64,000 bases of DNA from Micromonospora echinospora (lineage in GTDB: Bacteria; Actinomycetota; Actinomycetes; Mycobacteriales; Micromonosporaceae). Below the pieces are notes generated by a model. That model was given only the letters and a program-made list of their open reading frames with translations, did no database searches and was not told the origin of the DNA. This document shows positions 9,793 to 18,494 of the stretch, one piece after another. A program made the translations under genes and the position numbers. How positions within the stretch are numbered: the first letter of the stretch is position 1; each line of letters starts with the position of its first letter. Where the stretch lies: positions 1,178,001 to 1,242,000 of the forward strand of contig NZ_JACHJC010000001.1 of the NCBI RefSeq assembly GCF_014203425.1, written 5' to 3'.

Positions 9793-10673
9793 TGCGCCTT
9801 CCCGGTTGGCTCTCCCAGCACCTGGCCGCCCTGCGCGCGGTACTCGTCTTCACCGTGCTGCTCGGCCTTCTCTACCCGCTCGCCCTGGTCGCCGTCGGCC
9901 GGCTCCCCGGCCTCGACGGCAAGGCCGACGGCTCACTGCTCACAGTCGACGGCCGGACCGTCGGCAGTTCCCTGATCGGCCAGTCGTTCACCGACGCGGA
10001 CGGCAACCCGGTCCCGCGCTACTTCCAGTCCCGTCCGTCGGCCGCCGGGGACGGCTACGACCCGACCGCCACCGCGGCCGGCAACCTCGGCCCGGAGAGC
10101 GTGGTGGACACGCTCACCGGCGACGAGGAGACCTCGGCGCAGAGCCTGCTCACCCAGGTCTGCGCGCGTAGCAAGGCAGTCGGCGAACTGGACGGCGTGG
10201 ACGGGCGGCGCCCGTACTGCACGCCGGACGGGGTGGGCGCGGTGCTCGCCGTGTTCCGCGCCGACGGGCTCACCGGCCGGATCACCCGCGTGGTGAGCGT
10301 CAACCAGGCCGCGCCCGCGAGGCCGTTCGTCACCACCTGGCAGGGCGTACTGGTGGAGGCGGCGCGGCCCGGCCACGACTACGTGGCCGAGGGCGGCATC
10401 GTCACCCCGGTCCGCGGGGACGCCCCGGCGCGGCCCGCCGTGCCGGCCGACGCGGTCACCGCCGGCGGCAGCGGCCTCGACCCGCACATCTCCCCGGCGT
10501 ACGCCCGGATCCAGGTGGCCCGGGTGGCGCGGGAGCGCGGCGCGGACCCGGCGGCGGTACGGCGGCTGGTCGCCGAGCACACCACCGGCCGGGCGCTGGG
10601 CTTCATGGGCGAGCCCGGCGTGAACGTGCTGGAACTCAACCTCGCGCTCGACGAGGCGTTCCCGGCGCGCTGA
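9792..10673 (+). CDS. kdpC: KdpC, long form
   Basis: A 293-residue KdpC, longer than the usual 190-220. One N-terminal transmembrane helix (VLVFTVLLGLLYPLALVAVG) anchors it. The conserved blocks GSSLIGQSFT, YFQSRPSAAG, SGLDPHISPAYARIQVARVAR and EPGVNVLELNLALDEAF are all present. The extra length is a roughly 80-residue insertion between the NLGPES block and the SGLDPHIS block, containing two Cys (VCARSK, PYCTP). KdpC assembles with KdpB and helps nucleotide binding. The ATG overlaps the kdpB TGA. Long forms are known in actinobacteria; the function of the insertion is not. Confidence 0.96.
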   Translation: MRLPGWLSQHLAALRAVLVFTVLLGLLYPLALVAVGRLPGLDGKADGSLLTVDGRTVGSSLIGQSFTDADGNPVPRYFQSRPSAAGDGYDPTATAAGNLGPESVVDTLTGDEETSAQSLLTQVCARSKAVGELDGVDGRRPYCTPDGVGAVLAVFRADGLTGRITRVVSVNQAAPARPFVTTWQGVLVEAARPGHDYVAEGGIVTPVRGDAPARPAVPADAVTAGGSGLDPHISPAYARIQVARVARERGADPAAVRRLVAEHTTGRALGFMGEPGVNVLELNLALDEAFPAR

Positions 10674-10683
10674 CGGAAGTGTT

Positions 10684-10732
10684 AAGAAGGGCCCCCTTCA
10701 CCTCGCGAGGCGTTAACAGGGGGCCCTTCCTT
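10684..10732. terminator. hairpin between kdpC and kdpD (dispersed GGGCCC repeat)
   Basis: AAGAAGGGCCCCCT and AGGGGGCCCTTCCTT form an almost perfect stem of about 14 bp around a loop that contains CCTCGCGAGG and GCGTTAAC. It lies 10 bases after the kdpC stop and could end or attenuate transcription before kdpDE. The same GTTAA-AAGGGGCCC element recurs at 16586-16634. Confidence 0.7.
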
Positions 10733-10753
10733 GCACTCAGGGAGGATGGGGTT

Positions 10754-13300
10754 GTGGGCAGGGGTGAACTGCGGATCTATCTCGGGGCCGCCCCGGGCGT
10801 CGGCAAGACGTACGCCGTGCTCGAAGAGGCCCGGCGGCGGGCCGAACGCGGCACCGACGTGGTGATCGGCCTGGTCGAGACGCACGGCCGCCGGCACACC
10901 GCCGAGATGATCGGCGACCTGGAGGTGGTGCCGCGCCGGTCGATGACCTACCGGGGCGTCGAGTTCACCGAGATGGACCTGGACGCGGTGCTGGCCCGGT
11001 GGCCCGAGGTCGTCGTGGTGGACGAGTTGGCCCACACGAACGTGCCCGGCTCCCGGCACGACAAGCGCTGGCAGGACGTGCAGGAGCTGCTCGACGCCGG
11101 GATCAGCGTGCTCTCCACCGTCAACGTGCAGCACCTGGAGTCGCTCAACGACGTGGTCGCGCAGATCACCGGCACCACCCAGCGGGAGACCGTGCCGGAC
11201 CAGGTGGTCCGGGCCGCCGAGCAGGTCGAGCTGGTGGACATGACGCCGGAGGCGCTGCGCCGCCGGATGGCGCACGGCAACATCTACCGGCCCGACAAGA
11301 TCGACGCCGCGCTCGGCAACTACTTCCGGGTCGGCAACCTCACCGCGCTGCGCGAGCTGGCGCTGCTCTGGCTGGCCGACAAGGTCGACGAGCAGCTCGA
11401 CGCGTACCGCGCCCAGCAGGGCATCTCCGACACCTGGGAGGCGCGGGAACGGGTGGTCGTCGCGCTGACCGGCGGCCCGGAGGGCGAGACGCTGATCCGC
11501 CGGGCCGCCCGGATCGCCGCCCGCAGCAAGGGCGCCGACCTGCTCGCCGTGCACGTCGCCCGCAGCGACGGGCTGGCCGGCGCCGACCCGGCCCAACTGG
11601 CCCGGCAGCGGGTGCTGGTGGAGAGCCTCGGCGGCACGTACCACCAGGTGCTCGGCGCCGACATCCCGGCCGCGCTGCTCGACTTCGCCCGGGGCGTCAA
11701 CGCCACCCAGCTCGTGCTCGGCGCGAGCCGCCGGGGCCGGTTCGCGCAGGTGTTCGCCAGGGGCGTCGGGGTGACCACCACCGCGCTCTCCGGCCCGATC
11801 GACGTGCACCTGGTCACCCACCCGCAGGCGGGGCGCGGGCGCCGGGCGGGGGCGGTGCCCGCCGCGCTGTCCCGGAGGCGCCGGCTGGTCGGGTACGCGC
11901 TCGCGGCGCTCGGCATGCCGCTGCTCACGCTGCTGCTGCGGACGCTGCCCGACCTCACGCTGACGAACGACATCCTGCTGTTCCTCGCCGGAGTGGTGGG
12001 CGTGGCGCTGGTCGGCGGGCTGTGGCCCGCGCTGGTCGCCGCGCTCGGCGGCTCGCTGCTGCTCAACTGGTTCTTCACACCGCCGTACCGGACGCTGACC
12101 ATCGCCGAGGCGGACAACCTGCTCGCCCTCGGCGTGTTCGTCGGCGTCGCCATCGCGGTGAGCTGGGTGGTCGACGTCGCGGCCCGGCGTACCCGGGAGG
12201 CGGCGCGGGCCTCCGCCGACGCGCAGACGCTGGCCACCGTCGCGGGCAGCGTGCTGCGCGGCGAGCGGCCGCTGCCCGCCCTGCTGGACCGGCTGCGGGA
12301 GACGTTCGGGCTGCGCGCGGTGAGCGTGCTCGAACTGACCGCCGAGGCCGAGGGGCGGCCGGCCCGCTCCCGGGAGGAAGGCGCCTGGCGGGTGGTGGCG
12401 AGTGTCGGGGAGCGGCCCCCGGGCAGCCCGAGCGCGGGCGAGACGGTGGTGCCGGTCGACGACCGGCTCAGCGTGGTGCTCGCCGGCCGGCGGCTGGAGG
12501 CGGCGGACCGCCGGGTGGTCGAGGCGTTCGCCGCGCAGGCCGCCGTCGCGCTGCGCCAGGAGCGGCTGGCCGAGGAGGCCGCCACCGCCCGCCCGCTGGC
12601 AGCCGCCGACCGGATGCGTACCGCGCTGCTCGCGGCGGTCAGCCACGACCTGCGTACGCCGCTGGCATCGGCCAAGGCCGCGGTGAGCAGCCTGCGCAGC
12701 CACGACGTCGAGTTCGACCCGGACGACCGGGAGGAGCTGCTGGCCACCGCGGACGAGTCGCTGGACCGGCTGGGCCGGCTGGTGGCGAATCTGCTCGACA
12801 TGAGCCGCCTGCAGGCCGGCGCGCTCGGCGTCACCACCACCGCGATCGGGCTGGAGGACGCCGTACCCCGGGCGCTTGACGAGCTGGGCGCGGCGGCGGC
12901 CGAGGTCGCCACGGACATCCCGGCCGACCTGCCGGCGGCGCTGGCCGACCCGGGCCTGCTGGAGCGCGTGCTGGTCAACGTGGTGTCGAACGCGCTGCGG
13001 CACAGCCCGCCCGGCCGGCCGCCGACGATCACCGGCAGCGCGCACGCCGGGCAGGTCGAGCTGCGGGTGGTCGACACCGGACCGGGCATCCCGGAGGACC
13101 AGTGGGAGCACGTCTTCCTGCCGTTCCAGCGCCTCGGCGACCGGGACAACCAGACCGGCGTGGGCCTCGGGCTGGCACTGTCCCGGGGTCTCGCCGAGGC
13201 GATGGGTGGCAGCATCACCCCGGAGACCACGCCCGGCGGCGGGCTCACCATGGTGTTGCGGCTGCCGGCCGCCCCGCACCCGGAAGGGCCGCAGGAATGA
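10754..13300 (+). CDS. kdpD: KdpD, potassium/turgor sensor histidine kinase
   Basis: An 848-residue sensor kinase controlling the kdp operon through KdpE. Order: N-terminal KdpD domain with Walker A GAAPGVGKT and VDELAHTN; universal-stress-like domain (VVVALTGGPEGETLIRRAA, near 230); four close transmembrane segments (near 375-480) with the DUF4118 signature NWFFTPPYRTL; GAF domain; dimerisation box SHDLRTPLASAK with the phospho-acceptor His; and N, G1 and G2 boxes (NVVSNALRHS, DTGPGIP, GVGLGLALS). GTG 10754 is chosen because GGGAGGATGGGG lies just upstream and the family begins here; longer versions would read through the hairpin. The kdpE ATG overlaps its stop. Confidence 0.96.
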   Translation: MGRGELRIYLGAAPGVGKTYAVLEEARRRAERGTDVVIGLVETHGRRHTAEMIGDLEVVPRRSMTYRGVEFTEMDLDAVLARWPEVVVVDELAHTNVPGSRHDKRWQDVQELLDAGISVLSTVNVQHLESLNDVVAQITGTTQRETVPDQVVRAAEQVELVDMTPEALRRRMAHGNIYRPDKIDAALGNYFRVGNLTALRELALLWLADKVDEQLDAYRAQQGISDTWEARERVVVALTGGPEGETLIRRAARIAARSKGADLLAVHVARSDGLAGADPAQLARQRVLVESLGGTYHQVLGADIPAALLDFARGVNATQLVLGASRRGRFAQVFARGVGVTTTALSGPIDVHLVTHPQAGRGRRAGAVPAALSRRRRLVGYALAALGMPLLTLLLRTLPDLTLTNDILLFLAGVVGVALVGGLWPALVAALGGSLLLNWFFTPPYRTLTIAEADNLLALGVFVGVAIAVSWVVDVAARRTREAARASADAQTLATVAGSVLRGERPLPALLDRLRETFGLRAVSVLELTAEAEGRPARSREEGAWRVVASVGERPPGSPSAGETVVPVDDRLSVVLAGRRLEAADRRVVEAFAAQAAVALRQERLAEEAATARPLAAADRMRTALLAAVSHDLRTPLASAKAAVSSLRSHDVEFDPDDREELLATADESLDRLGRLVANLLDMSRLQAGALGVTTTAIGLEDAVPRALDELGAAAAEVATDIPADLPAALADPGLLERVLVNVVSNALRHSPPGRPPTITGSAHAGQVELRVVDTGPGIPEDQWEHVFLPFQRLGDRDNQTGVGLGLALSRGLAEAMGGSITPETTPGGGLTMVLRLPAAPHPEGPQE

Positions 13301-13977
13301 CCCGCATCCTGGTCGTCGACGACGAGCCGCAGATCCTGCGCGCCCTGCGGATCAACCTGCGTGCCCGGGGCTACGACGTCGAGGTGGCCGACAGCGGCGC
13401 CGCCGCGCTCAAGGCCGCCGCCGGGCACCCGCCGGACCTGGTGGTGCTCGACCTGGGCCTGCCCGACCTGGACGGCACCGAGGTCATCCGGGGCCTGCGC
13501 GGCTGGACCGGCGTGCCGATCATCGTGCTCTCCGGCCGGGCCGGCAGCGAGGACAAGGTGGCCGCGCTCGACGCGGGCGCCGACGACTACGTCACCAAGC
13601 CGTTCGGGGTCGACGAGCTGCTCGCCCGCATCCGCGCGGTGACCCGGCGGCTCGCGCCCGCCACGCCCGCCGTGCCCGCGCTGCGGATCGGCCGCAACAC
13701 CGTCGACCTGGCCGACCGGACCGTCACCCGGGACGACGGCGTCGAGGTCAAGCTCACCCCCACCCAGTGGGCCATGCTGGAGAAGCTGCTGCGCAACCCG
13801 GGCAAGCTGGTCAGCCAGCGTCAGCTGCTGCACGACGTGTGGGGGCCGGAGTACCACCAGGAGACGAACTACCTGCGGCAGTACATGGCCCAGTTGCGGC
13901 GCAAGCTGGAGGACGACCCGGCCCGGCCCCGGCACCTGATCACCGAGCCCGGGATGGGCTACCGCTACCGCCCCTGA
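13297..13977 (+). CDS. kdpE: KdpE, OmpR-family response regulator
   Basis: A 226-residue response regulator, partner of KdpD. The receiver domain starts MTRILVVDDEP. The phosphorylated Asp is in DLVVLDLGLPDLDG, and the conserved Lys is in DDYVTKPFGVDEL. The winged-helix DNA-binding domain ends with YLRQYMAQLRRKLEDDP and GMGYRYRP. When phosphorylated it activates kdpFABC. The ATG overlaps the kdpD stop (ATGA). Length is normal. Confidence 0.97.
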   Translation: MTRILVVDDEPQILRALRINLRARGYDVEVADSGAAALKAAAGHPPDLVVLDLGLPDLDGTEVIRGLRGWTGVPIIVLSGRAGSEDKVAALDAGADDYVTKPFGVDELLARIRAVTRRLAPATPAVPALRIGRNTVDLADRTVTRDDGVEVKLTPTQWAMLEKLLRNPGKLVSQRQLLHDVWGPEYHQETNYLRQYMAQLRRKLEDDPARPRHLITEPGMGYRYRP

Positions 13978-14035
13978 CGTTTGCGACCGCGTCCGCGGGG
14001 GACTCGGCGAGCCGGTCGGGCAGCGGGGGAGGGGC

Positions 14036-15142
14036 ATGGCGGGAAACCGGTCCTCGGAGGGGTTCGGCCGGCGGCTGGACGAGCACGCCATCGACGCCGG
14101 CGCGGCGGAGCCGGAGCGCCCCGACGGGCTGGTCGACAGCGGCGTCTACGTCGACGGGGCACGCCGGGCGTCGCCTGTGAGCCTCGCCGACACGTACCGC
14201 TGCCTGCAGCAGCTCGACGACGCGATGGCCTGGATCGGGCTGCTCCGGCCGGACCGCGAGCAGATCGGCTCGCTCGCCGCCGAGTTCCAGCTCCCCGACC
14301 TGGCCGTCGAGGACGCCATCAACGCCCATCAGCGCCCGAAGCTGGAACGGTACGGCGACACCCTGTTCGTGGTGCTGCGCGCCGCCCGCTACCTGGACGA
14401 GCGGGACGCTGTCGAGTTCGCCGAACTGCACCTGTTCCTCGGGCCGGGATTCGTGATCACCGTGCGGCACGGCGGCACGCCCGACCTGGCCGAGGTACGA
14501 CGGCGGCTGGAGGCCGAGCCGAACGTGCTCGCGTTCGGCCCGGAGGCAGTGCTCTACGCCGTGCTCGACCGGGTCGTGGACGGCTACGCGCCGGTGGTGG
14601 CCGGGCTGGAGAACGACATCGACGAGATCGAGACCGAGGTGTTCGGCGGCGACCCGAACGCCAGCCGCCGCATCTACGAGCTGAGCCGCGAGGTGATCCA
14701 GTTCCAGCGGGCCGCCCGCCCGCTGCTGAAGGTCGTGGACGAGCTGACACACGGCTTCGACAGGTACGGCACGGACGAGGAACTGCGCCGCCGGATGCGC
14801 GACGTGGCCGACCACCTGACCCAGGTGGTGGAGCGGGTGGACGCGTTCCGGCACCTGCTCCAGAACATCCTCACCGTCAACGCCACGCTGGTCTCGCAGG
14901 CGCAGAACGAGGAGATGCGTAGCCTGACCGCCGCCAGCTTCGAGCAGAACGAGGAGATCAAGCGGGTCTCCGCCTGGGCGGCCATCCTGTTCGCGCCGAC
15001 CCTGATCGGCACCGTCTACGGGATGAACTTCGGCCACATGCCGGAGCTGGGCTGGCGGTACGGCTACCTGTTCGCGCTCGCCCTGATGCTCGCCGTCTGC
15101 GGCGCGCTCTACCTGCTGTTCAAGCGCCGCGGCTGGCTGTGA
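14036..15142 (+). CDS. corA: CorA-type magnesium/cobalt transporter
   Basis: A 368-residue CorA family channel. A long soluble N-terminal domain with the usual alternating helices is followed by a coiled helix and two C-terminal transmembrane segments. The pore signature YGMNFGHMPE lies between them, and the last helix is LFALALMLAVCGALYLLF. CorA forms a pentamer importing Mg2+ or Co2+. The ATG follows GGGGGAGGGGC. It starts 58 bases after kdpE on the same strand and may be read through from kdpDE, though it is functionally separate. The first 60 residues are less conserved than the rest. Confidence 0.94.
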   Translation: MAGNRSSEGFGRRLDEHAIDAGAAEPERPDGLVDSGVYVDGARRASPVSLADTYRCLQQLDDAMAWIGLLRPDREQIGSLAAEFQLPDLAVEDAINAHQRPKLERYGDTLFVVLRAARYLDERDAVEFAELHLFLGPGFVITVRHGGTPDLAEVRRRLEAEPNVLAFGPEAVLYAVLDRVVDGYAPVVAGLENDIDEIETEVFGGDPNASRRIYELSREVIQFQRAARPLLKVVDELTHGFDRYGTDEELRRRMRDVADHLTQVVERVDAFRHLLQNILTVNATLVSQAQNEEMRSLTAASFEQNEEIKRVSAWAAILFAPTLIGTVYGMNFGHMPELGWRYGYLFALALMLAVCGALYLLFKRRGWL

Positions 15143-15190
15143 GCCGGACCGGCCGCGCCTCGCCGTGACCGTACGCCGGTGGTGATCCAC

Positions 15191-15196
15191 TAAAGT
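15191..15196 (+). promoter_or_regulatory. -10 element for a leaderless transcript
   Basis: TAAAGT lies six bases before a GTG at 15203, the spacing expected if transcription starts on the GTG itself. It would drive the short frame 15203-15262 and the ion channel gene behind it. Confidence 0.45.
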
Positions 15197-15202
15197 GTCC
15201 GG

Positions 15203-15262
15203 GTGACTACCCCCTGTCGTCCGTACGTTGCCCGGACCTCGTGTCGTGGAGGTAGGCGCTGA
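15203..15262 (+). CDS. possible 19-residue leader peptide ahead of ion channel
   Basis: A GTG placed like a leaderless start opens a 19-residue frame (VTTPCRPYVARTSCRGGRR). Its TGA at 15260 overlaps, by two bases, the first codon (CTG 15259) that continues into the ion-channel frame. A GGAGG at 15248-15252 lies inside it with spacing 6 to that CTG. The peptide is basic with two Cys and shows no known domain. It may serve only to deliver ribosomes to the channel gene by coupling, or it may be chance. Confidence 0.3.
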   Translation: MTTPCRPYVARTSCRGGRR

Positions 15263-16200
15263 TCGGGGACACGGTCCCGGCCCCGCGCGGTGGACGCCGG
15301 GCGGGCCCGGGGCGGCGGGGACTGGCGGGCCACTGTGCCCGGATCGTCGCGTCCCGGCCGTTCGAGGTGGCCATCGTGGTGCTCATCATGGCCAACGGCG
15401 TGGTGCTGGGCATCGAGACGTACCCGAACCTGGGCGCCGCCGGGCCGGTGCTGCGGTGGACGGAGCTGATGTTCCGGGCGGCCTTCGTCGTGGAGATCAC
15501 CATCCGGGTGCTCGCCTACGGCCGCCGCCCGCAGGATTTCTTCCGGCACGGCTGGAACGTCTTCGACCTGCTGGTGACCGCTGCCATCTTCGTCCCGGGG
15601 CTGCACGGCGACTCAGCGGTGCTGCGGTTCATCCGCGTCGCCCGGGTGCTGCGCCTGGTCCGCTTCTCGCCCGGCCTGCGGACCATCGTCGCGGCGCTGT
15701 GGCGCAGCCTGCCCGGCGTCGCCGGGTTCCTCGCGCTCGCCGCCGTCACGCTCTACGTGTACGGCATGGCCGGCTGGCTGATCTTCGGCGACCGCTATCC
15801 CGAGCAGTACGGCGACATCGGTCGTTCCCTCGTCACGCTGTTCGTGCTGCTGTCCCTGGAGACGCTGCCGGACCTGCTGGAACAGGGCCTGGCCGTGTCG
15901 CCGTGGACGCTGCTCTACTACGTCAGTTTCGTGATGATCGCTGTCAACCTGCTGCTGAACATCCTCATCGCGGTCATCGTCAACTCGATGGAGGAGGCGC
16001 GCCGGCTGGAGATGACCGAAGGGCTGGCACCGGACTACGACTCCGACGGCGACGGGATACCCGACGAGGTGGACCGGATCGCGATCAGCCAGCGCCTGGA
16101 CGACCTGCGCATGGTCATCGCCGAGCTGGAGCGGGAACTGCGCATCGAACGTGAGGAGCCGCCCGGCGCGCCGCGCCGCCGCCAGCCCTCGGACCACTGA
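15259..16200 (+). CDS. voltage-gated-type ion channel (6TM)
   Basis: An ion-transport family protein with a single six-helix unit. S1 is VAIVVLIMANGVVLGIE. An S4-like helix carries regularly spaced Arg (RFIRVARVLRLVRFSPGLR). The pore loop is VTLFVLLSLETLPDLL, and S6 ends LLLNILIAVIVNSMEEA. A C-terminal acidic stretch DSDGDGIPDEVDR resembles an EF-hand-like calcium-binding loop. The pore resembles bacterial sodium channels (LSLET). The start is uncertain. No ATG or GTG lies between the upstream stop and GTG 15367, and 15367 falls at the first residue of S1 with no ribosome site. CTG 15259 has GGAGG six bases upstream and gives 313 residues. From GTG 15367 the product is 277. Confidence 0.8.
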   Translation: MIGDTVPAPRGGRRAGPGRRGLAGHCARIVASRPFEVAIVVLIMANGVVLGIETYPNLGAAGPVLRWTELMFRAAFVVEITIRVLAYGRRPQDFFRHGWNVFDLLVTAAIFVPGLHGDSAVLRFIRVARVLRLVRFSPGLRTIVAALWRSLPGVAGFLALAAVTLYVYGMAGWLIFGDRYPEQYGDIGRSLVTLFVLLSLETLPDLLEQGLAVSPWTLLYYVSFVMIAVNLLLNILIAVIVNSMEEARRLEMTEGLAPDYDSDGDGIPDEVDRIAISQRLDDLRMVIAELERELRIEREEPPGAPRRRQPSDH

Positions 16201-16309
16201 CCGGCAGGTCATGACAGTTTCGTGACGAAAGCCGCCCGCACGTTTGGCCGGGCGGTTGATCGGGGCAACCACCGAGGCGCCAACACATCTGAGGGAAGGG
16301 ACGCCTCTC

Positions 16310-16579
16310 GTGGAGATCACGGGCTTCTTCACCGCGCTCATCATCGGCCTCGTCATCGGCGCGCTCGGGCGCCTGGTGGTGCCGGGCAAGCAGAACATCC
16401 CGATCTGGCTGACCCTGCTCATCGGTGTGGTCGCCGCGTTCGTCGGCACCCTGGTCGCCGGCGCGTTCGGCGTCGACGACACCGCCGGCATCGACTGGAT
16501 CGAGCTGGCGCTCCAGGTGGCCTTCGCCGCCATCGGCGTCGCCGTCTTCGCCGGCCTGTACGGTCGTCGCCGCGTCTGA
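16310..16579 (+). CDS. GlsB/YeaQ/YmgE-family membrane protein
   Basis: An 89-residue protein with three hydrophobic segments: FFTALIIGLVIGALGRLVVPG, then PIWLTLLIGVVAAFVGTLVAG, then a final FAAIGVAVFAGLYGRRRV. This is the layout and glycine pattern of the transglycosylase-associated (GlsB/YeaQ) family, small envelope proteins induced by stress whose biochemical role is unknown. GTG 16310 follows GAGGGAAGGGA with spacing of about 10. A strong hairpin directly after the stop suggests a monocistronic gene. Confidence 0.85.
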   Translation: MEITGFFTALIIGLVIGALGRLVVPGKQNIPIWLTLLIGVVAAFVGTLVAGAFGVDDTAGIDWIELALQVAFAAIGVAVFAGLYGRRRV

Positions 16580-16585
16580 GGACCG

Positions 16586-16634
16586 AAGGAAGGGCCCCTT
16601 CTTAACGCATTCTGCATAAGAAGGGGCCCTTCTT
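16586..16634. terminator. bidirectional hairpin terminator (dispersed GGGCCC repeat)
   Basis: AAGGAAGGGCCCCTTCTTA and TAAGAAGGGGCCCTTCTT pair across the 12-base loop ACGCATTCTGCA. The stem lies between two convergent genes and ends in short T/A runs on both strands, so it can terminate both. It is a second copy of the element between kdpC and kdpD. Confidence 0.75.
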
Positions 16635-16649
16635 AACGCGCGCCTGCGG

Positions 16650-18239
16650 CTACTCCCGCCAACCGGTCAGCTCGACGCCCTTGGCCAGCTCCACCCGGAA
16701 GCCCAGCGCGATCTCGCCGCTCTCGCCCGGCGCGAGCGACAGCCGCCAGGTCAGCTCGCCCAGCTCCGTACGCTCGGCGGGCGGCGGCGTCAGCGCCGTC
16801 TCGCGTACCGCCACGGCCTCGTCCCGGGACACCGGCATCTGGTCCCGGACCTCGACAGTCGCCGGGCGGGGCGTGTGGTTCGCCACCGTGATCCGGTACT
16901 CCACCTCCCGGCGCCGCGTCGACCCGAGCGTCGCCTTGCTCTCGGTGCGCCGGTGCAGCTTCCGCTCCACCCGTACCCGGTCGTCCACACCGAGCGCCAG
17001 CTCGGTCTCCTCGCCCGGCGCCCACGTCGGCAGCCGCGTCGCCGCCACGAAGTCCGCGCCGTGGAACACCGACGCCGGGCCGGGCAGCAGCGTGTGGTCC
17101 GACGTGTTGCGGACGGTGGCCCGCAGGTGCGCCTCGGCGGCGCGTACCGGCACGCTCACGTGGTCCAGCCGGGCCGGCAGCTCCAGCGCCGCGACTGTCA
17201 CCCGGTGCGCGCTGCCGTCGGCCGGCACCGCCACCGGCCGGGCGGGCCGGTACGTCGCCGCCGTGACGCCCTGCTCGACCTCGGCGACGCTCTCCCGCAC
17301 CGCCGGTCGGGGCGCCGCGGACCGCGCCGCGCCGGCCCGGCCCGCCGGCGCCGAGCCGGGCGCCGGGGGCGGCGGCATACCGCCGAACGACGCGGCCGAC
17401 GCGGCCATCGGCGGCTGCGGGCGGAGCCGGTCGAGATACCAGGGCGACAGTTCGGGTACGCCGCTTGCCGCCGCCGGGCGGGCGGTGGAGAGCAGAAGTT
17501 CGCACTCCGGCCAGTCCTCGCCAGTGCCCTGGCTGACCAGCCCGAACCAGGTGACCGTCATGGTGTCCTCGACCAGCCGCAGGTCGTAGGAGGGCGTCCA
17601 GCGGGCGCCGTCGACCAGATAGCTCAGCTCCAGCTCCACCTCGGTGTCGTCGGCGTCGACGGAGACGGACACCTCGGCGGCCAGCCGGTCCGGCGCCCGC
17701 TTGCCGCGCGCCGCCTCCAGCTCGCGGTCGACAGCGGCCAGCTCCTCCGCCAGCTCGGTGCGCCGCCGGGCCAGCCCGCGCCGCCGGGCCCGGGACTCGG
17801 CGAGCTGCCCGGACACCGAGTCGGTGAAGGCCGCCACGTCGGCCGGGGCCGCGTCGCCCGCGGCCAGCGCCCGGGCGTACGTGCCACCGGCCCGCTCGGC
17901 CAGCCGGGTGAGGAACTCGCCGCGCTGTTCCTCGATCGCGTCGGTGTCCCCGACCTCGGTCAGCTCGTCGGCCAGTTCACGGCGCCGCCGTTCCAGCTCG
18001 ACGACCTGGGCGTCGGTGCTGCGCGCCTGCCGCCACGCCGCCACGTCCACCCCGAGCACCGTCACCGCGCCCCGGCCACCCACCCGGATCGAGTCCCGGC
18101 GCAGGCCCGGCGGGAGCGGAGCGACGCGTACCCGATGGTCGCCGGCGGCCAGCCGGAGACGGCCGCGGCGGGTGACCCGGGCGCGGTCCGGGTAGACGGT
18201 CACGCCGACGACTGGCGCATCGATCTCCAGAGTGTCCAC
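16650..18239 (-). CDS. DUF4139/DUF4140 (MuiA-like) protein
   Basis: A 529-residue cytoplasmic protein. Residues about 10-110 are the DUF4140 region (VVGVTVYPDRARVTRRGRL). A Glu/Arg/Ala-rich coiled coil occupies about 80-190. The DUF4139 beta domain runs from about 200 to the end (LSYLVDGARWTPSYDLRL, FGLVSQGTGEDWPECELLLS). Residues 250-310 are a low-complexity Ala/Pro/Gly linker. The family is called mucoidy inhibitor A-like from an old genetic observation; its biochemistry is unknown. The GTG start encodes MDTLEIDAPVVGV. It converges on the GlsB-family gene across the hairpin. Confidence 0.85.
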   Translation of the reverse strand: MDTLEIDAPVVGVTVYPDRARVTRRGRLRLAAGDHRVRVAPLPPGLRRDSIRVGGRGAVTVLGVDVAAWRQARSTDAQVVELERRRRELADELTEVGDTDAIEEQRGEFLTRLAERAGGTYARALAAGDAAPADVAAFTDSVSGQLAESRARRRGLARRRTELAEELAAVDRELEAARGKRAPDRLAAEVSVSVDADDTEVELELSYLVDGARWTPSYDLRLVEDTMTVTWFGLVSQGTGEDWPECELLLSTARPAAASGVPELSPWYLDRLRPQPPMAASAASFGGMPPPPAPGSAPAGRAGAARSAAPRPAVRESVAEVEQGVTAATYRPARPVAVPADGSAHRVTVAALELPARLDHVSVPVRAAEAHLRATVRNTSDHTLLPGPASVFHGADFVAATRLPTWAPGEETELALGVDDRVRVERKLHRRTESKATLGSTRRREVEYRITVANHTPRPATVEVRDQMPVSRDEAVAVRETALTPPPAERTELGELTWRLSLAPGESGEIALGFRVELAKGVELTGWRE

Positions 18240-18443
18240 GGCGGCGAGGGTAGTTCAGCCGCGCCCACGACGGGGCTGCCGAAGGTGCATCCGCTGGTCG
18301 ACGGCGAGCGTCGCCGGCTCGCGCTCGGTGAACGGCAGCGGGGACGCGGATCGTGATCCGGCTCGATCGGCGCCGAAGTGTCCTCCACCACTTCGCGGGG
18401 AGGCCGCCGAGCCGACGTGAGCCCACGGGAGGCGATCAGGGCC

Positions 18444-18467
18444 GATTTCTGGCACGGTGTCGGGTAG
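18444..18467 (+). promoter_or_regulatory. SigB/SigF-like promoter upstream of STAS gene
   Basis: GATT (18444) and GGGTAG (18462) are separated by 14 bases, fitting the actinobacterial general-stress pattern GNTT-N14-16-GGGTA. It lies 28 bases before the STAS gene, whose product would act in the same partner-switching pathway. A similar motif precedes tspO. Confidence 0.4.
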
Positions 18468-18494
18468 CGACGGGCGCGCGGTTGAGGGGGAGTG

